Shown: piece after piece, positions 42,363 through 51,594 of the stretch
Layout: every line of letters begins with the position of its first letter
Numbering within the stretch: position 1 is the stretch's first letter
From: CALROG01 sp943369755
GTDB lineage: Bacteria; Pseudomonadota; Gammaproteobacteria; Burkholderiales; Burkholderiaceae_C
Assembly: GCA_943369755.1 (NCBI GenBank)
Contig: CALROG020000016.1
Span: forward strand, 14,116-78,115
DNA length: 64,000 nucleotides
Direction of reading: 5' to 3'
Notes under the pieces: generated by a model
What the model saw: only the letters and a program-made list of their open reading frames with translations
Databases searched by the model: none
What the model was told of the DNA's origin: nothing
Position numbers and translations under genes: made by a program

Positions 42363-43208
42363 GTGTCTGACCGTCTGGCGGTGCTGCCGCAATACCTTTT
42401 GCCCAAACGGGCGCTCACTGTCTTTGCCGGCTGGGTGGCCAATGCCCGCGCAGGCGCCATCACCACCGCGATCATTCGCCGCTTTGTGGCCCGCTACGGC
42501 GTGAACATGGCCGAAGCCGCCGAGCCGCGCATTGAAAGCTACGCCAGCTTCAATGAATTTTTTACCCGGCCGTTGAAGGCCGGAGCCCGCCCGCTGGCCA
42601 ATGCGCGCTGGGTTTGCCCGGTGGACGGCGCCATCAGCCAGTTTGGCAATATTCAGCACGACCAGATTTTTCAGGCCAAGGGCCACAGCTACAGCACCCA
42701 GGCACTGGTGGGCGGCGACGCCACGCTGGCGGCGCAGTTTGCAGACGGCGCATTCGCCACGCTCTATTTAAGCCCCAAGGACTACCACCGCATTCACATG
42801 CCCTGCGAGGCCCGCCTTGTACGCATGATCTACGTGCCGGGCGACCTGTTTTCAGTCAACCCCACCACTGCGCGCGGCGTGCCCGGCCTGTTTGCCCGCA
42901 ACGAACGCGTGGTGTGCGTGTTTGACACGCCCTACGGCCCGTTCATCAATGTGCTGGTCGGGGCCACCATCGTCGGCAGCATGGCCACCACCTGGCATGG
43001 TGTGGTCAACCCGCCGCGCCCGGGCAGGGTGCGCGAATGGCACTATGCCGACCAGGTAATCAGCTTCAAGCAGGGCGACGAGATGGGCCGCTTTTTGCTG
43101 GGCTCCACCGTGGTGATGCTCTGGCCCAAAGACACGTTGCAGTTCAACCCGGCGTGGCAACCGACCCAGGCAATCCGCCTGGGCGAAGCCATGGGCCAGG
43201 CACTTTGA
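42363..43208 (+). CDS. psd: Phosphatidylserine decarboxylase proenzyme
   Basis: 281 aa from a GTG start, which gives MSDRLAVLPQYLLPKRALT, typical of the family. The autocatalytic cleavage site LGST lies at about residues 246-249; the Ser becomes the pyruvoyl group. PVDGAISQFG, YLSPKDYHRIHMP and the His of ATTWHGVV complete the active site. It makes phosphatidylethanolamine at the inner membrane. Followed after 10 bp by purT. Confidence 0.95.
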   Translation: MSDRLAVLPQYLLPKRALTVFAGWVANARAGAITTAIIRRFVARYGVNMAEAAEPRIESYASFNEFFTRPLKAGARPLANARWVCPVDGAISQFGNIQHDQIFQAKGHSYSTQALVGGDATLAAQFADGAFATLYLSPKDYHRIHMPCEARLVRMIYVPGDLFSVNPTTARGVPGLFARNERVVCVFDTPYGPFINVLVGATIVGSMATTWHGVVNPPRPGRVREWHYADQVISFKQGDEMGRFLLGSTVVMLWPKDTLQFNPAWQPTQAIRLGEAMGQAL

Positions 43209-43218
43209 GAACCTCACC

Positions 43219-44445
43219 ATGACTACCCTGGGAACCCCCCTGTCGCCCCACGCCACCAAAGTCATGCTGCTGGGCAGCGGCGAGCTTGGCAAAGAGGTGT
43301 TGATTGCCTTGCAGCGCCTGGGCGTTGAAACCATTGCGGTGGACCGCTATGACAACGCGCCCGGCCATCAGGTGGCGCACCATGCGCGCACCATCAGCAT
43401 GAGCGACCCGGCGCAACTCAAGGCGCTGATCGAGGCCGAGCGCCCGCACCTGGTGGTGCCCGAGATTGAAGCCATTGCCACGCCCATGCTGCAAGAGCTG
43501 GAAGCCGCAGGCCTGGTGCGGGTGGTGCCGACTGCCCGCGCCGCGCGGCTGACCATGGACCGTGAAGGCATTCGCCGACTGGCTGCCGAAACCCTGGGCC
43601 TGCCGACCAGCCCTTACCGGTTCTGCGACTCGCTGGCCGAGCTGCAGACGGCCATTGACACTGCAATCGGTTACCCCTGCATCGTCAAGCCGGTGATGAG
43701 CAGCAGTGGCAAGGGCCAGAGCAAAATTGACGGCCCGGCCGATGTGCAAAAAGCCTGGGACGAGGCCATGGCCGGCGGCCGCGTCAGCCATGGCCGCGTG
43801 ATCGTCGAAGGCTTTGTTGACTTTGACTACGAGATCACCCTGCTGACCGTGCGTGCGCTGGCAGCGAATGGCCAGGTAGAAACCCATTTTTGTGAGCCCA
43901 TCGGCCACGTGCAAGTCAATGGCGACTATGTGGAAAGCTGGCAGCCCCAGCCCATGGTGCCCGCCGCGCTGCGCAAGTCGCGCGAGATTGCCAAGGGCGT
44001 CACCGACAACCTGGGCCTGGGGCTGGACGGCCAACCGGCCGGGCTGGGCTTGTTTGGGGTGGAATTGTTCGTCAAGGGAGACGCGGTTTGGTTCAGTGAA
44101 GTCAGCCCGCGCCCGCACGACACCGGCATGGTCACCATGATCACCCAGTGGCAAAACGAATTCGAGCTGCACGCCCGTGCAATTCTGGGTTTGCCCGTGA
44201 GCACCGCCCTCAAAAGCCCCGGTGCCAGCGCCGTGATCTACGGTGGCGTGGACGCGCAGGGCATTGTGTTTGACGGCGTGGACGAAGCCCTGCGCGTGCC
44301 CAACACCGAACTGCGCCTGTTCGGCAAACCCGAAAGCTTTGTCAAGCGCCGCATGGGCGTGGCGCTGGCGCATGACGCCGATGTGGAGCAGGCGCGGGTG
44401 AGCGCCAAGCTGGCGGCGTCAAAGGTCAGGCCGCGCAAAGGTTGA
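43219..44445 (+). CDS. purT: Formate-dependent GAR transformylase PurT
   Basis: 408 aa, normal length. ATP-grasp enzyme: MLLGSGELGKEVLIALQRLG, EVIAVDRYDNAPGHQVAH-like start (TIAVDRYDNAPGHQVAHH), KPVMSSSGKGQS P-loop and VSPRPHDTGMVT near residue 290. It makes formylglycinamide ribonucleotide from GAR, formate and ATP in purine synthesis. Unlinked to other pur genes here. Confidence 0.97.
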   Translation: MTTLGTPLSPHATKVMLLGSGELGKEVLIALQRLGVETIAVDRYDNAPGHQVAHHARTISMSDPAQLKALIEAERPHLVVPEIEAIATPMLQELEAAGLVRVVPTARAARLTMDREGIRRLAAETLGLPTSPYRFCDSLAELQTAIDTAIGYPCIVKPVMSSSGKGQSKIDGPADVQKAWDEAMAGGRVSHGRVIVEGFVDFDYEITLLTVRALAANGQVETHFCEPIGHVQVNGDYVESWQPQPMVPAALRKSREIAKGVTDNLGLGLDGQPAGLGLFGVELFVKGDAVWFSEVSPRPHDTGMVTMITQWQNEFELHARAILGLPVSTALKSPGASAVIYGGVDAQGIVFDGVDEALRVPNTELRLFGKPESFVKRRMGVALAHDADVEQARVSAKLAASKVRPRKG

Positions 44446-44469
44446 AACAGCCAGTTTGAGGTGAAAACT

Positions 44470-44520
44470 GGCTGTAGCCCGCATGTAATATGCGGCAGCC
44501 ACTATCAAAACGATAGCAAA
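44470..44520 (+). repeat. Dispersed 50-bp repeat, copy D
   Basis: GGCTGTAGCCCGCATG, spacer, TGCGGCAGCCACTATCAAAA, CGATAGCAAA. Fills the gap between the convergent purT and amn stops. Confidence 0.85.
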
Positions 44521-44542
44521 TAGCAGCCCGGAAAGTGCGTTG

Positions 44543-46036
44543 CTACTGAAACGCCACCTCGGCAAAGCTGCGCAGCTTGCGACTGTGCAGTTGCCCCACG
44601 CCCTGGCTGCGCAGGATTTCGATGGCCCGCATGCCGATGCGCAAATGCTGGTCAACGCGCTCGCGGTAGAAGTGGTTGGCCATGCCGGGCAGCTTGATCT
44701 CGCCGTGCAGCGGTTTGTCGCTCACGCACAGCAGGGTGCCGTAGGGCACCCGGAAGCGAAAGCCGTTGGCCGCGATGGTGGCGCTTTCCATGTCCAGCGC
44801 CACCGCGCGGCTCTGGCTGAAGCGGCGTTGCGGCTGGTTGTTGGGCAGCAGTTCCCAGTTGCGGTTGTCGGTGCTGGCGACGGTGCCGGTGCGCATGATG
44901 CGCTTGAGGTCGGCACCGCGCACCTGCGTCACATCTTCCACCGCCTGCTCCAGTGCGACCTGAATTTCGGCCAGCGCCGGGATCGGCACCCACAGCGGCA
45001 GTTCTTCGTCCAGCACATGGTCTTCGCGCACATAGGCGTGGGCCAGCACGTAGTCACCCAGCTGCTGACTGTTGCGCAGGCCGGCACAGTGGCCCAGCAT
45101 CATCCAGGCGTGCGGGCGCAATACGGCAATGTGGTCGGTAATGGTTTTGGCATTGGCCGGGCCCACGCCAATGTTGACCATGGTGATGCCGCTGCGGTCA
45201 GCCCGCATCAGGTGGTAGCCCGGCATTTGCGGCAGGCGTGGCGGCGGGCTGCCAAGCTCGTCGCCCGGCGCGCCAGCCAGGCCCGCCCGGCGCGTGACCA
45301 CATTGCCGGGCTCGACAAAGGCGATGTACTCACTGTCGGGTTTGCGCATTTCGTCATGGCCCAGCCGCACGAATTCGTCAATGTAGAACTGGTAGTTGGT
45401 GAACAACACAAAATTCTGAAACCAGTCGGGCGCGGTCCCGGTGTAGTGGCGCAGCCGGTGCAGCGAATAGTCCACCCGCGGGGCAGTGAACAGGCTCAGC
45501 GGCTGGGCCTCGCCGGGCCTGGCCTCCCAGGTGCCGTTGGCAATGCCGTCGTCCATGACGGACAGGTCGGGCAGGTCAAAAACGTCGCGCATCAGTTGGT
45601 GCCGCTCGGCGCTCATCGCGCCTTCAATATGGTCGTTCTCGGCAAAAGAAAAATGCACCGGAATAGGCTGGGTGCTGGTGCCTACTTCCAGCTCGACCCC
45701 GTGGTTGCGCAGCAGCAGTTCAAACTGCTCCAGGTAGTAGTGGCCGTAAAGGTCGGGCCGCGTGAGTGTGGTTTCATAGCGGCCCGGGCCGGCCACAAAG
45801 CCGTAGCTCAGGTGGGCGGCGTCCTGCACGCCGTGCCGCGACACGGTGTCGGTCACGATGCGCACGAACGGGTAGCAGGCCCGTACATGGCCCGGCAGGG
45901 TATCGCCGGCCACAAAGCGCTGCATGGCCTCACGCAGGTGACCGATTTGTTGGGCATAGATGGCCCGCACCTGCGCCAGTGCCATGGCGGCGTTGTTGTA
46001 GCGGGTGGGGGCAATGAAGGGGGGCAGGTAGGGCAT
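44543..46036 (-). CDS. amn: AMP nucleosidase
   Basis: 497 aa, normal length. N-terminal regulatory part with YPFVRIVTDTVSRHGVQD-like text, C-terminal nucleoside-phosphorylase fold with ITMVNIGVGPANAKTITDH, PHAWMMLGHCAGLR and the catalytic AVALDMESATIAANGF. It hydrolyses AMP to adenine and ribose 5-phosphate. Convergent with purT, another purine gene. Confidence 0.95.
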   Translation of the reverse strand: MPYLPPFIAPTRYNNAAMALAQVRAIYAQQIGHLREAMQRFVAGDTLPGHVRACYPFVRIVTDTVSRHGVQDAAHLSYGFVAGPGRYETTLTRPDLYGHYYLEQFELLLRNHGVELEVGTSTQPIPVHFSFAENDHIEGAMSAERHQLMRDVFDLPDLSVMDDGIANGTWEARPGEAQPLSLFTAPRVDYSLHRLRHYTGTAPDWFQNFVLFTNYQFYIDEFVRLGHDEMRKPDSEYIAFVEPGNVVTRRAGLAGAPGDELGSPPPRLPQMPGYHLMRADRSGITMVNIGVGPANAKTITDHIAVLRPHAWMMLGHCAGLRNSQQLGDYVLAHAYVREDHVLDEELPLWVPIPALAEIQVALEQAVEDVTQVRGADLKRIMRTGTVASTDNRNWELLPNNQPQRRFSQSRAVALDMESATIAANGFRFRVPYGTLLCVSDKPLHGEIKLPGMANHFYRERVDQHLRIGMRAIEILRSQGVGQLHSRKLRSFAEVAFQ

Positions 46037-46086
46037 GCGCTTATTGTGCAGTGGGCGGCGTTACGGGGGGTGACAGGGGCTGTGTC

Positions 46087-46112
46087 GGAAAATCCCTACA
46101 GGCGCTTTCGTT
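46087..46112 (+). promoter_or_regulatory. Possible ECF-sigma-like promoter
   Basis: GGAAA-N17-CGTT resembles the GGAAC-N16/17-CGTT pattern of extracytoplasmic-function sigma promoters, one mismatch. About 67 bp before the small gene at 46179. Confidence 0.25.
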
Positions 46113-46155
46113 GATGGCCGACTGCACAGCGCCGCGTACCTTCCCTACAGTGGGT

Positions 46156-46171
46156 ACTCCTCGATAGGAGT
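46156..46171 (+). promoter_or_regulatory. Hairpin sequestering a ribosome-binding site
   Basis: ACTCCT-CGAT-AGGAGT: the AGGAG Shine-Dalgarno of the gene at 46179 is fully base-paired with an upstream anti-SD, with a tetraloop. Such a structure would lower translation until melted or bound. Confidence 0.5.
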
Positions 46172-46178
46172 CCACTAC

Positions 46179-46445
46179 ATGACATACCCCAGCCCGTTGC
46201 GCGCCAACCCGTTTGCCCTGATGCTCGAGCCGCAGCGCGTGCAGGACGCGATCGCCGGCTCAAAGTCGCTGAATCAGCTGCGCAAACGAAGATGCCACCC
46301 GCTGGACCGCGCCACCATTCGCAGCGCCAGCGCGGACTTGGCCGCCTGGGACGGCAAGATTGACCGCAAAACCAAGTACCTTGCACCCGATGACCGGCTG
46401 CCTGCGCACATCGTGAGGGAGCCGTTTCCTGACTTGATCGGCTGA
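46179..46445 (+). CDS. Small conserved hypothetical protein, 88 aa
   Basis: Good AGGAG site 8 bp before the ATG. MTYPSPLRANPFALMLEPQRV, then a basic stretch (SLNQLRKRRCHPLDR). No signal peptide, no membrane helix. Unrecognised family, but the conserved-looking ends and ribosome-binding site support a real gene. Convergent with gor, divergent from amn. Could be a small nucleic-acid- or protein-binding regulator. Confidence 0.65.
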   Translation: MTYPSPLRANPFALMLEPQRVQDAIAGSKSLNQLRKRRCHPLDRATIRSASADLAAWDGKIDRKTKYLAPDDRLPAHIVREPFPDLIG

Positions 46446-46472
46446 CCTGCGCCGTTGCGAGCCGCGGGTGCT

Positions 46473-47828
46473 TCAGCCCGCCACAGGGGTGCGCATCGTC
46501 ACAAATTCTTCTGCCGCCGTGGGGTGAATGCCCAGGGTGCTGTCAAACACCGCTTTGGTGGCACCGGCCTTCATGGCCACCGCAAAGCCCTGCACCACCT
46601 CGCCCGCATCTGCGCCCACCATGTGCAAGCCCACCACGCGGTCACTGGCGCTGTCTACCACCAGCTTCATGAACATGCGTTCGCTGCTCCCCGACAGCGT
46701 GTGCTTGAGCGGTTTGAAGTCGGTTTTGAACACCGTTACCTGGCCAAATTTGGCGCGCGCATCGGCTTCGCCATAGCCCACGGTACCGATGTTGGGATGG
46801 GTGAACACCGCGGTGGGGATGTAGTCGTATCCCATCTGGCGCTTGTTGTCACCGAACAGGTGGTCCACCAGCGCCATGGCCTCACCCAGCGCCACCGGTG
46901 TGAGCTGGATGCGGGCCGTCACGTCGCCCAGCGCGTAGACCGATGGCACGCTGGTTTGGTACTGCGCATTCACTTCAATCGCGCCGTCTTTGCGTTGTGT
47001 CAGCCCCAGCGCCTCCAGCCCGATGCCTTGCACCTTGGGTGTGCGACCGGTGGCGTAGAGCACCGCGTCCACCGTCAGCCCGGTTCCGTCGGCCAGCGTG
47101 ACCTGCAAGCCCTGAGCGGTTTTGCTGATGGCGGCGACATCGGCTTTCAGCCGCAGGCCCACGCCTGCCTTGGTCATCTCGGCCGCTACAAAGGCGCGCA
47201 CATCGTCGTCAAAGCCGCGCAGCACTTGTTCGCCGCGGTATAGCTGCGTTACCTGGCTGCCCAGCCCGTTGAAGATGGACGCAAATTCGCAGGCAATGTA
47301 GCCCCCGCCCACCACCAGCAGGCGCGCCGGGAAGGGATTCAGGTCAAACATGTCGTCAGAGGTAAGAACATGCTCGCGGCCAGGCACATCAGGCACCTGT
47401 GGTTTGCCGCCGGTGGCAACCAGAATATGTTTGGCCGTGACGGTCTGACCGCCCACCTGCACCGTGTGCGGGTCGGTCAGCGTGGCCCAGCCGCGCAGCA
47501 CAGTGACGCCCGCGCCGCCCAGCAGGTTTTGGTAGATACCGTTCAGGCGGGTAATTTCGGTTTTGCGGTTGGCCTTGAGCGTGGCCCAGTCAAAACGCGG
47601 CTTCTGCAGCTGCCAGCCAAAGCCGGCAGCCTCTTCAAAGCTTTCGGCAAAGTGCGCCGCATAGCTGTACAGCTTTTTTGGGATGCAGCCCACGTTCACG
47701 CAGGTGCCACCCAGCGCCCCGGCTTCGGCCAGCGCCACCCGGGCACCGCGCTGGGCGGCCATGCGGGCAGCGCGCACGCCGCCGCTGCCCCCGCCAATGA
47801 CGAACAGGTCGTAGTCAAAGTTGCTCAT
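46473..47828 (-). CDS. gor: Glutathione-disulfide reductase
   Basis: 451 aa from ATG 47828 (AAGGAAG upstream). FAD motif DLFVIGGGSGGVRAAR, redox disulfide GGTCVNVGCIPKK, NAD(P) motif LLVVGGGYIACEFA, C-terminal FDSTLGIHPTAAEEFVTM with the catalytic His-Glu pair. Reduces GSSG with NADPH. Its start overlaps the end of the LysR gene by 14 bp, so both may be cotranscribed. Confidence 0.95.
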   Translation of the reverse strand: MSNFDYDLFVIGGGSGGVRAARMAAQRGARVALAEAGALGGTCVNVGCIPKKLYSYAAHFAESFEEAAGFGWQLQKPRFDWATLKANRKTEITRLNGIYQNLLGGAGVTVLRGWATLTDPHTVQVGGQTVTAKHILVATGGKPQVPDVPGREHVLTSDDMFDLNPFPARLLVVGGGYIACEFASIFNGLGSQVTQLYRGEQVLRGFDDDVRAFVAAEMTKAGVGLRLKADVAAISKTAQGLQVTLADGTGLTVDAVLYATGRTPKVQGIGLEALGLTQRKDGAIEVNAQYQTSVPSVYALGDVTARIQLTPVALGEAMALVDHLFGDNKRQMGYDYIPTAVFTHPNIGTVGYGEADARAKFGQVTVFKTDFKPLKHTLSGSSERMFMKLVVDSASDRVVGLHMVGADAGEVVQGFAVAMKAGATKAVFDSTLGIHPTAAEEFVTMRTPVAG

Positions 47829-48729
47829 GTCTTCCTTTCGTGGCCTGCAGGGCCTTGAGTTCGTTGCGCATCCAGTCGATGAAGGCACGTGTGCGCATGG
47901 GTAGCAGCCGTGCATGCGGGTACACCACGCTGATGGGTCGGGGCGGCTGCTCAAAACTTTCAAGCACTATCTTGAGCTGTTTTTGGGCAATGAAAGGGGC
48001 CACCTGGTAAGAGAAGAACATGCCAAAGCCAATGCCTGCGGCGCAGGCTTGTACGGCGGGCAGCACATGGTTGAAGTCCAGGTTGCCTTTGACTGTCAAG
48101 CGGAACGACTTGCCCTGATCGCGAAAGCCGCCCCAGGTGGGTGGGCCCGCCGCCATGCGAATGCAGTTGGCGGCCAGCAGATCGCGTGGGTGCCGCGGCG
48201 TGCCGTGGCGACGCAGATAAGCGGGGCTGGCGACCACCACCCGGCGAACCTGCCCGACCGGCAGCGCCACCAGGCTGGAGTCTTCCAGCGGGCCGATGCG
48301 CACACCCACGTCAATGCCTTCTTCCAGCAGGTTCACCACGCGGTCCAGCAGCACCACGCTACAGCTCATCTGGGGGTGCTGCTGCACAAAGCGTGTGACG
48401 GCGGGGGCCACATACATCTGGCCAAACAGCACCGGTGCCGTGACCGTCAAATGCCCGGCCGGCGTGCGCGCCTCGGCAGTGAGCGCGCTTTCAGCTTCAT
48501 CAACTGCACCCAGCACCTGGCGACAGCTGTCCAGGTGGCGCTTGCCCTCGTCGGTGAGCGAGATGCGCCGGGTGGTGCGGTTGAACAGCCGCACACCCAG
48601 CGCCGCCTCGTACCCGGCCAGCGCCCGCACCACGGCCGGCAGAGACGAGCCCAGCGCCCGCGCCGCCGCCGTGAGGCTGCCCTGGTCGGCAATTTGCACG
48701 AAGGTCTGCATTGAACGGAATTTGTCCAT
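47815..48729 (-). CDS. LysR-family transcriptional regulator
   Basis: 304 aa. N-terminal winged helix MDKFRSMQTFVQIADQGSLTAAARALGSSLPAVVRALAGYE in sense (residues 1-40), then a two-lobed ligand domain from about residue 90. Divergent from the PNPOx-type gene at 48813, its likely target, and ahead of gor. The inducer is unknown. Confidence 0.9.
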   Translation of the reverse strand: MDKFRSMQTFVQIADQGSLTAAARALGSSLPAVVRALAGYEAALGVRLFNRTTRRISLTDEGKRHLDSCRQVLGAVDEAESALTAEARTPAGHLTVTAPVLFGQMYVAPAVTRFVQQHPQMSCSVVLLDRVVNLLEEGIDVGVRIGPLEDSSLVALPVGQVRRVVVASPAYLRRHGTPRHPRDLLAANCIRMAAGPPTWGGFRDQGKSFRLTVKGNLDFNHVLPAVQACAAGIGFGMFFSYQVAPFIAQKQLKIVLESFEQPPRPISVVYPHARLLPMRTRAFIDWMRNELKALQATKGRHEQL

Positions 48730-48746
48730 GCGACATATTAATCCGT

Positions 48747-48781
48747 TAAATGGAGTAGTTAAATGCTTTCATCACCATTTA
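48747..48781. promoter_or_regulatory. Inverted repeat in the LysR/PNPOx intergenic region
   Basis: TAAATGG (48747-48753) and CCATTTA (48775-48781) form a spaced inverted repeat in the 83-bp divergent region, a plausible LysR-type binding site. Confidence 0.35.
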
Positions 48782-48812
48782 TCTTGTTGATGGCAGCAAA
48801 CACAATGACGGC

Positions 48813-49757
48813 ATGAACAACCCACCGCACCCCGTATTGCTGGAGCCCTTTCATGAAGGGGAGAAGGCGTTGCAGCAACTCTCCGGCGCGTTTGGCGCGC
48901 TGTCGGTGGCCGGGCCGCGAGTGATCCGCAGCTTCATGCCAGACCCGCACCGCGAGTTTTTCAGCTCGCTGCCCTGGCTATTGTTGGGCGGGGTCGATGA
49001 TGCGGGCCAGCCTTGGGCTTCGGCGCTGGCCGGTGCGCCGGGGTTCATGCACTCGCCCGACCCACTGACGCTGCGAATCGACGCCGTGCCGCAAGCCCAT
49101 GACCCATTGGCGGGCGCGCTGGCGGTGGGGGCACCGGTCGGTCTGCTGGGCTTGCAGCCGCACACCCGACGGCGTAACCGGATGAACGGGGTGGTCAGCA
49201 CCTCGGGCGCGCCGGGCTTTACGGTGCAGGTGCGCCAGAGCTTTGGCAACTGCCCTCAATACATCCAGGCCCGCGAGCCGGTCTGGGCCGGCCCGCATGA
49301 CCCCGGGGCGGTACATCAAGACACCCGGCTGGACGCCACCGCGCTGCGCATCGTTGAGGCGGCTGACACCTTCTTCATTGCCACCGCCCATCCCACGGCG
49401 GGGCGGGGCGCAGCGGCGCACGGCGTGGATGTGTCCCACCGTGGCGGTCGCCCGGGCTTTGTGAAAGTGGTCAACAACGGCGCGCTGACCGTGCCCGACT
49501 ACAACGGCAATCACTTCTTCAACACGTTGGGCAATATCGCGCTCAACCCGCGTTGCGGTCTGCTGTTTATCGACTATCCGTCAGGTGACTTGCTGTACCT
49601 GGCGGTCACCGCTCAGTTGCAATGGGAGGGGGCGGCGCTGGCGGCTCACCCGGGCGCGCAGCGCTTGCTGCACCTGCAGGTAAACCAGGTGCGCCGGGTG
49701 CAGGCGGCGTTGCCGTTGCACTGGGGCGCGGCACAGCTTTCGCCGGTGCTGCCCTAG
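48813..49757 (+). CDS. PNPOx-like flavin-nucleotide-binding protein
   Basis: 314 aa. Split-barrel protein of the larger kind: REFFSSLPWLLLGGVDDAGQPWASALAGAPGF and, later, PDYNGNHFFNTLGNIALNPRCGLLFIDYPSGDLL, both typical of PNPOx-like flavin-nucleotide-binding proteins. It lacks the ferredoxin domain seen in longer oxidoreductase relatives. Probably binds FMN/heme-like cofactors; reaction unknown. Divergent from the LysR gene. Confidence 0.8.
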   Translation: MNNPPHPVLLEPFHEGEKALQQLSGAFGALSVAGPRVIRSFMPDPHREFFSSLPWLLLGGVDDAGQPWASALAGAPGFMHSPDPLTLRIDAVPQAHDPLAGALAVGAPVGLLGLQPHTRRRNRMNGVVSTSGAPGFTVQVRQSFGNCPQYIQAREPVWAGPHDPGAVHQDTRLDATALRIVEAADTFFIATAHPTAGRGAAAHGVDVSHRGGRPGFVKVVNNGALTVPDYNGNHFFNTLGNIALNPRCGLLFIDYPSGDLLYLAVTAQLQWEGAALAAHPGAQRLLHLQVNQVRRVQAALPLHWGAAQLSPVLP

Positions 49758-49800
49758 CGCGCAGCCATCAAGGCGTGCCGCCCATGGCTATCATGGGTCC

Positions 49801-50604
49801 ATGACGCCGCTTGTCCAGGCCTCCCAATCGCTTGAAAGCCTTGCCCGTGCGCCCTGGCGCTGGGCCGTTGCCTGCTGGCGCATGCTGCACTTTGGCGCGC
49901 TCATTCTTGTGCTGGCGCTGTCACCGTCGAGCTACCGGCGCGAAAGCCGCCGCGCGCTGGCGCACCATATCTACACCGACACCGCACCGATCCTGCCCTG
50001 GTTCACGCTGCTGTGCGCCGTGCTCAGCCTGGTGATCACCCGCATCGTGGTGACTACCGCGCTGAGCTACGGCCTGACCCAGTACGCGCAGGAAATGCTG
50101 ATCCGGGTGCTGGTGCTGGAGATCATTCCGCTGACCGCCGCGCTGTTCGTGGCGCTGCGTTGCACCATTCCGCATGGCGCTGATTTGGCGAAGATGCGGC
50201 AAGACGGCACGTTTGAGGCATTGCGCCAGCAAGGCATTGACCCGGTGGGTCGCGAGCTGCTGCCGCGCGTGGTGGCTGGGGTGTTCTCCACCACCTTGCT
50301 GGCCGCGCTGAGCTGCGTGGTGGCCGTGGTGCTGGCTTACCTGGCGGTGTACGGTTTTACCTGGGCCGGGCTACCGGGCTACACCCGCATGTTTGGCCAG
50401 GTGTTCAACCCGGCGGTGACGCTGGTGTTTGTGCTCAAGACGCTGTTTTTCAGTCTGGCCGTTTCCCTCATGCCGATGGCGGCCGGTCTGTATGAAAGCT
50501 CTGGTGACGGCTCGCGCACCAGCGCTGAATTGCAGGGCCTGGTGCGGGTGTTTGCGGTGTTGCTGCTGATAGAGCTGGCCTCGCTGGTGGGCAATTACTA
50601 TTGA
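49801..50604 (+). CDS. MlaE-family lipid ABC permease
   Basis: 267 aa, about five to six membrane helices. MlaE signatures: EMLIRVLVLEIIPLTAALFVALR, GIDPVGRELLPRVVAGVFST, FVLKTLFFSLAVSLMPMAAGL. Inner-membrane permease of a phospholipid/hydrophobic-compound transporter. The next gene encodes its MCE partner after a 6-bp gap. No ATPase gene is nearby, which is unusual. Confidence 0.85.
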   Translation: MTPLVQASQSLESLARAPWRWAVACWRMLHFGALILVLALSPSSYRRESRRALAHHIYTDTAPILPWFTLLCAVLSLVITRIVVTTALSYGLTQYAQEMLIRVLVLEIIPLTAALFVALRCTIPHGADLAKMRQDGTFEALRQQGIDPVGRELLPRVVAGVFSTTLLAALSCVVAVVLAYLAVYGFTWAGLPGYTRMFGQVFNPAVTLVFVLKTLFFSLAVSLMPMAAGLYESSGDGSRTSAELQGLVRVFAVLLLIELASLVGNYY

Positions 50605-50610
50605 GGCGTC

Positions 50611-51594
50611 ATGACTGAACCTGCCCAAACCCCTGCACCGCAGCCCGTGGCCCATGTTGAATTCAAGGCCTTGGCGCTGCTGGTGTTTCTGGCGCTGTTG
50701 ATCGGCGCGTCCACGCTGTACCTGTTGTACGCACGCGGTGCCTTTGAGGCCACCCAGCGGCTGGTGCTGGTGTCTGACGACTCCGAGGGGGTGGTGGTGG
50801 GCATGAATCTGACCTTTTCCGGCTTTCCGATTGGCCGGGTGCGCCGCATCGAACTGGCAGACGACGGCAACGCCAGAATTCTGGTGGACGTGCCAAGGAA
50901 AGACGCTCATTGGCTGCGCAAGTCCAGCGTGTTCACGCTGGTGCGCGGGGTGGTGGGCAGCACCAACATCCGGGCCTATACCGGCCTGCTGAGCGATGCC
51001 CCGCTGGAAGACGGCGCGGTGCGCAGTGTGCTGCGGGGCGACACGGCGGCCGAGATTCCCAAGGTCATTGCCTCGGCGCGCGAGCTGCTGGACAGCCTGA
51101 ACGCGCTCGCCGCCAAGGAGGGCCCGCTGGGCGCGAGCCTGGCGAACCTGCAAACCACGACTGAGCGGCTCAACGGCCCGCGCGGCGTGCTGGGCGTGCT
51201 GACGGGCAACGACGCAGACGCGCAAAAAATCATCGCCACACTGGACCGCACCAACGCCCTGCTGGCGCGGCTGGACGGCCTGGCGCTGAAGGCCGATGGG
51301 CTGGTGGGCAAGGCCGACGCCCAGGTCTTTGGCCCCGAGGGGGTGATGCGCGACGTCAAGGCGGCAATCGGGCAGGTGAATGCGCTGCTGGGCGACTCGC
51401 GCGAGAGCCTGAAGAAGATGGACGCTGTGCTGGTAGAGGCCAAGGCGGTGGGGGCCAATGCCCGCCTGGCCACCGAAGACCTGGGGCAACTGCGCGGCGA
51501 GGTCGAGGCCAACCTGCGCAAGGTAGAAGGCCTGATCAACGACATCAACCGCAAGTGGCCGTTTGCCCGCGACACGGAGATCAAGCTGCCATGA
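50611..51594 (+). CDS. MlaD/MCE-domain periplasmic protein
   Basis: 327 aa. One N-terminal membrane helix (about 18-38, ALALLVFLALLIGASTLYLLY), MCE domain about residues 45-125 (SEGVVVGMNLTFSGFPIGRVRRIEL), then a long helical part (residues 130-310) that could form a tunnel or coiled coil. Substrate-binding partner of the MlaE permease. Stop overlaps the lipoprotein start as ATGA. Confidence 0.87.
   Translation: MTEPAQTPAPQPVAHVEFKALALLVFLALLIGASTLYLLYARGAFEATQRLVLVSDDSEGVVVGMNLTFSGFPIGRVRRIELADDGNARILVDVPRKDAHWLRKSSVFTLVRGVVGSTNIRAYTGLLSDAPLEDGAVRSVLRGDTAAEIPKVIASARELLDSLNALAAKEGPLGASLANLQTTTERLNGPRGVLGVLTGNDADAQKIIATLDRTNALLARLDGLALKADGLVGKADAQVFGPEGVMRDVKAAIGQVNALLGDSRESLKKMDAVLVEAKAVGANARLATEDLGQLRGEVEANLRKVEGLINDINRKWPFARDTEIKLP

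Noticed and set aside
44540..46114. 524-codon plus-strand frame opposite amn
   Set aside because: amn has complete family motifs; the opposite frame has none.
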